Assembly (NCBI GenBank): GCA_029226975.1
Contig: JAQXZB010000024.1
Span: 1 to 52,856, forward strand
DNA: 52,856 nucleotides
Direction: 5' to 3'
Source: Clostridiales bacterium
GTDB taxonomy: Bacteria > Bacillota > Clostridia > UBA1381
Shown here: piece by piece, positions 52,019 to 52,856 of the stretch
Layout of the letters: each line of letters opens with the position of its first letter
Position numbering within the stretch: position 1 is the stretch's first letter
The notes under the pieces: model-generated
What the model was told of the DNA's origin: nothing
The model's database searches: none
Seen by the model: the letters and a program-made list of their open reading frames with translations, nothing else
Translations under genes and position numbers: made by a program

Positions 52019-52856
52019 TTACGCATTCGGATTTATTATAAATTTACCTTTACCTCTAAGCTCCTTATCACCCAAAATTTTAGGCAGTTCCTCAAGGCTT
52101 GCAGTCTTATATATCATAGATTTAACATCAATTCTTTTTGAGTCAATCATCTCAATGGCTCTTTGCTGGGTATATGGATTTATGTACGAGGCTTTTATTT
52201 CAATTTCCTTTTTGAATATTTCAAAAGGCTTTATATCTATAGTATCATCAGGCGCCGTAAGTCCGAAAAACATAACTATCGACTTTTTTCCGGCAAGCGC
52301 TATTGCCTGCTTCATAGTCTGCACACGTCCTACACATTCTATTACCTTTGTTACGCGGGTAATATTATTTTCTTTTAAGACCCTTTGAGCATCCTCGCTT
52401 AACGGATCTATACATATATCGGCGCCCAATTTTTTGGCAAGCTCTCTTTTTTCTTTATTCGGTTCAAGCGCAATAAGCCTTGACGCGCCGCCGATTTTGG
52501 CAAGCTGAAGCATTATAAGTCCTATCATTCCGCAGCCGATTACAGCCACTGTATCATCAGTCTTAATATCGCATAAGTCAATGCCGTGCATACAACAGGA
52601 AACAGGCTCTGTCATTGCTGCCTCCTCAAACGAGGTTGTATCGGCAATTTTGTATATCTGACTTTGGGGTACTGCACAGAACTGCTCAAAGCCTCCGTTT
52701 ACAGTCGTCCCTATTCCAATCATATTTTCACAGAAGTGTCCTATTGCACTTTTGCAATAATAACACTCACCGCACAGCTTGTTGGGATCAACGCAAACTC
52801 TGTCGCCTACCGCTATATCTCTTACGTTTTCTCCTACCTCCGTTACAACTCCGGCA
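52019..52856 (-). CDS. Zinc-dependent medium-chain dehydrogenase, polyol or threonine type (5' end outside the window)
   Basis: The 3' part (about 279 codons) of an MDR-family dehydrogenase. The frame is open to the window edge: upstream of the first internal ATG it reads 'GVVTEVGENVRDIAVGDRVCV' and 'DPNKLCGECYYCKSAIGHFC', the latter with the four cysteines of the structural zinc site, so the gene starts outside. 'VSCCMHGIDLC' and the NAD-binding 'VAVIGCGMIGLIMLQLAK' follow. Co-transcription with fructokinase favours a sorbitol/mannitol-type substrate, which is not proven. Confidence 0.88.
   Translation of the reverse strand, partial: AGVVTEVGENVRDIAVGDRVCVDPNKLCGECYYCKSAIGHFCENMIGIGTTVNGGFEQFCAVPQSQIYKIADTTSFEEAAMTEPVSCCMHGIDLCDIKTDDTVAVIGCGMIGLIMLQLAKIGGASRLIALEPNKEKRELAKKLGADICIDPLSEDAQRVLKENNITRVTKVIECVGRVQTMKQAIALAGKKSIVMFFGLTAPDDTIDIKPFEIFKKEIEIKASYINPYTQQRAIEMIDSKRIDVKSMIYKTASLEELPKILGDKELRGKGKFIINPNA

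Noticed and set aside
1-52856. tRNA, rRNA, insertion sequences, prophage
   Set aside because: I saw no cloverleaf, rRNA-like stretch, transposase or integrase, or terminal inverted repeats that I could support.

Overview
The window is a low-to-moderate GC Firmicutes (Clostridia) chromosome segment. Evidence: Gram-positive sigma-A promoters with 17-bp spacers, strong AGGAGG ribosome sites, SLH-anchored secreted proteins, a Lgt/ComF/alr-mazEF housekeeping set arranged as in Bacillus and Clostridium, and many long secreted proteins built from Ig-like and carbohydrate-binding-like modules. The style recalls gut or plant-fibre Clostridia that display carbohydrate-active proteins on an S-layer. The genus cannot be fixed from sequence alone.

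Layout. (1) 1-2.8 kb, plus strand: the 3' part of tex, translationally coupled to lgt. (2) 2.8-9.5 kb, minus strand: a secreted stalk+CAP protein with its own promoter, and a housekeeping operon rdgB - membrane protein - nnr - alr - short antitoxin - mazF - comF. The 50-aa antitoxin starts with TTG and is missed by ordinary ORF calling. (3) 9.6-13.5 kb, minus strand: an SLH-anchored clostripain-type protease and a PflA-like radical SAM protein. (4) 13.6-44.4 kb, minus strand: one very large saccharide-utilisation locus. It holds an AraC-type membrane regulator, two CUT1 ABC permeases, a lipoprotein substrate-binding protein, two secreted WbsX/GH99-like giants, four secreted multimodular proteins (one with a pectinesterase-like beta-helix), an SLH protein, an 848-aa protein of unknown function and a GH65 phosphorylase. 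(5) 44.9-49 kb: a divergent domain-permuted GH3 glucosidase and a convergent FAD-dependent oxidoreductase. (6) 49.3-52.9 kb: a glycerophosphodiesterase, a gene remnant, an MgtC-family membrane protein, and a fructokinase behind a truncated zinc alcohol/polyol dehydrogenase.

The most interesting observation is regulatory. Three minus-strand promoters inside the saccharide locus (before the regulator/transporter operon, before the binding-protein/enzyme operon and before the beta-helix pair) carry the same element at exactly the same place. The 10-mer AAAAGTATAG lies 50 bp upstream of the -10 box. At two of the three it is followed after 11 bp by a second half-site, AAAAGTTAAG, abutting the -35. 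Period (21 bp), position and neighbourhood fit a dimeric AraC-type activator, most simply the regulator encoded in the same locus. Together the three promoters cover every gene of the locus on that strand.

Proposed working model (inference): secreted WbsX/GH99-like and beta-helix proteins, with their binding modules, attack or hold an extracellular glycan near the S-layer. The lipoprotein and the two permeases import oligosaccharides. GH65 phosphorolysis and GH3 hydrolysis finish degradation inside. No ATPase gene is present, so a shared MsmK-type ATPase elsewhere is expected. The substrate is unknown.
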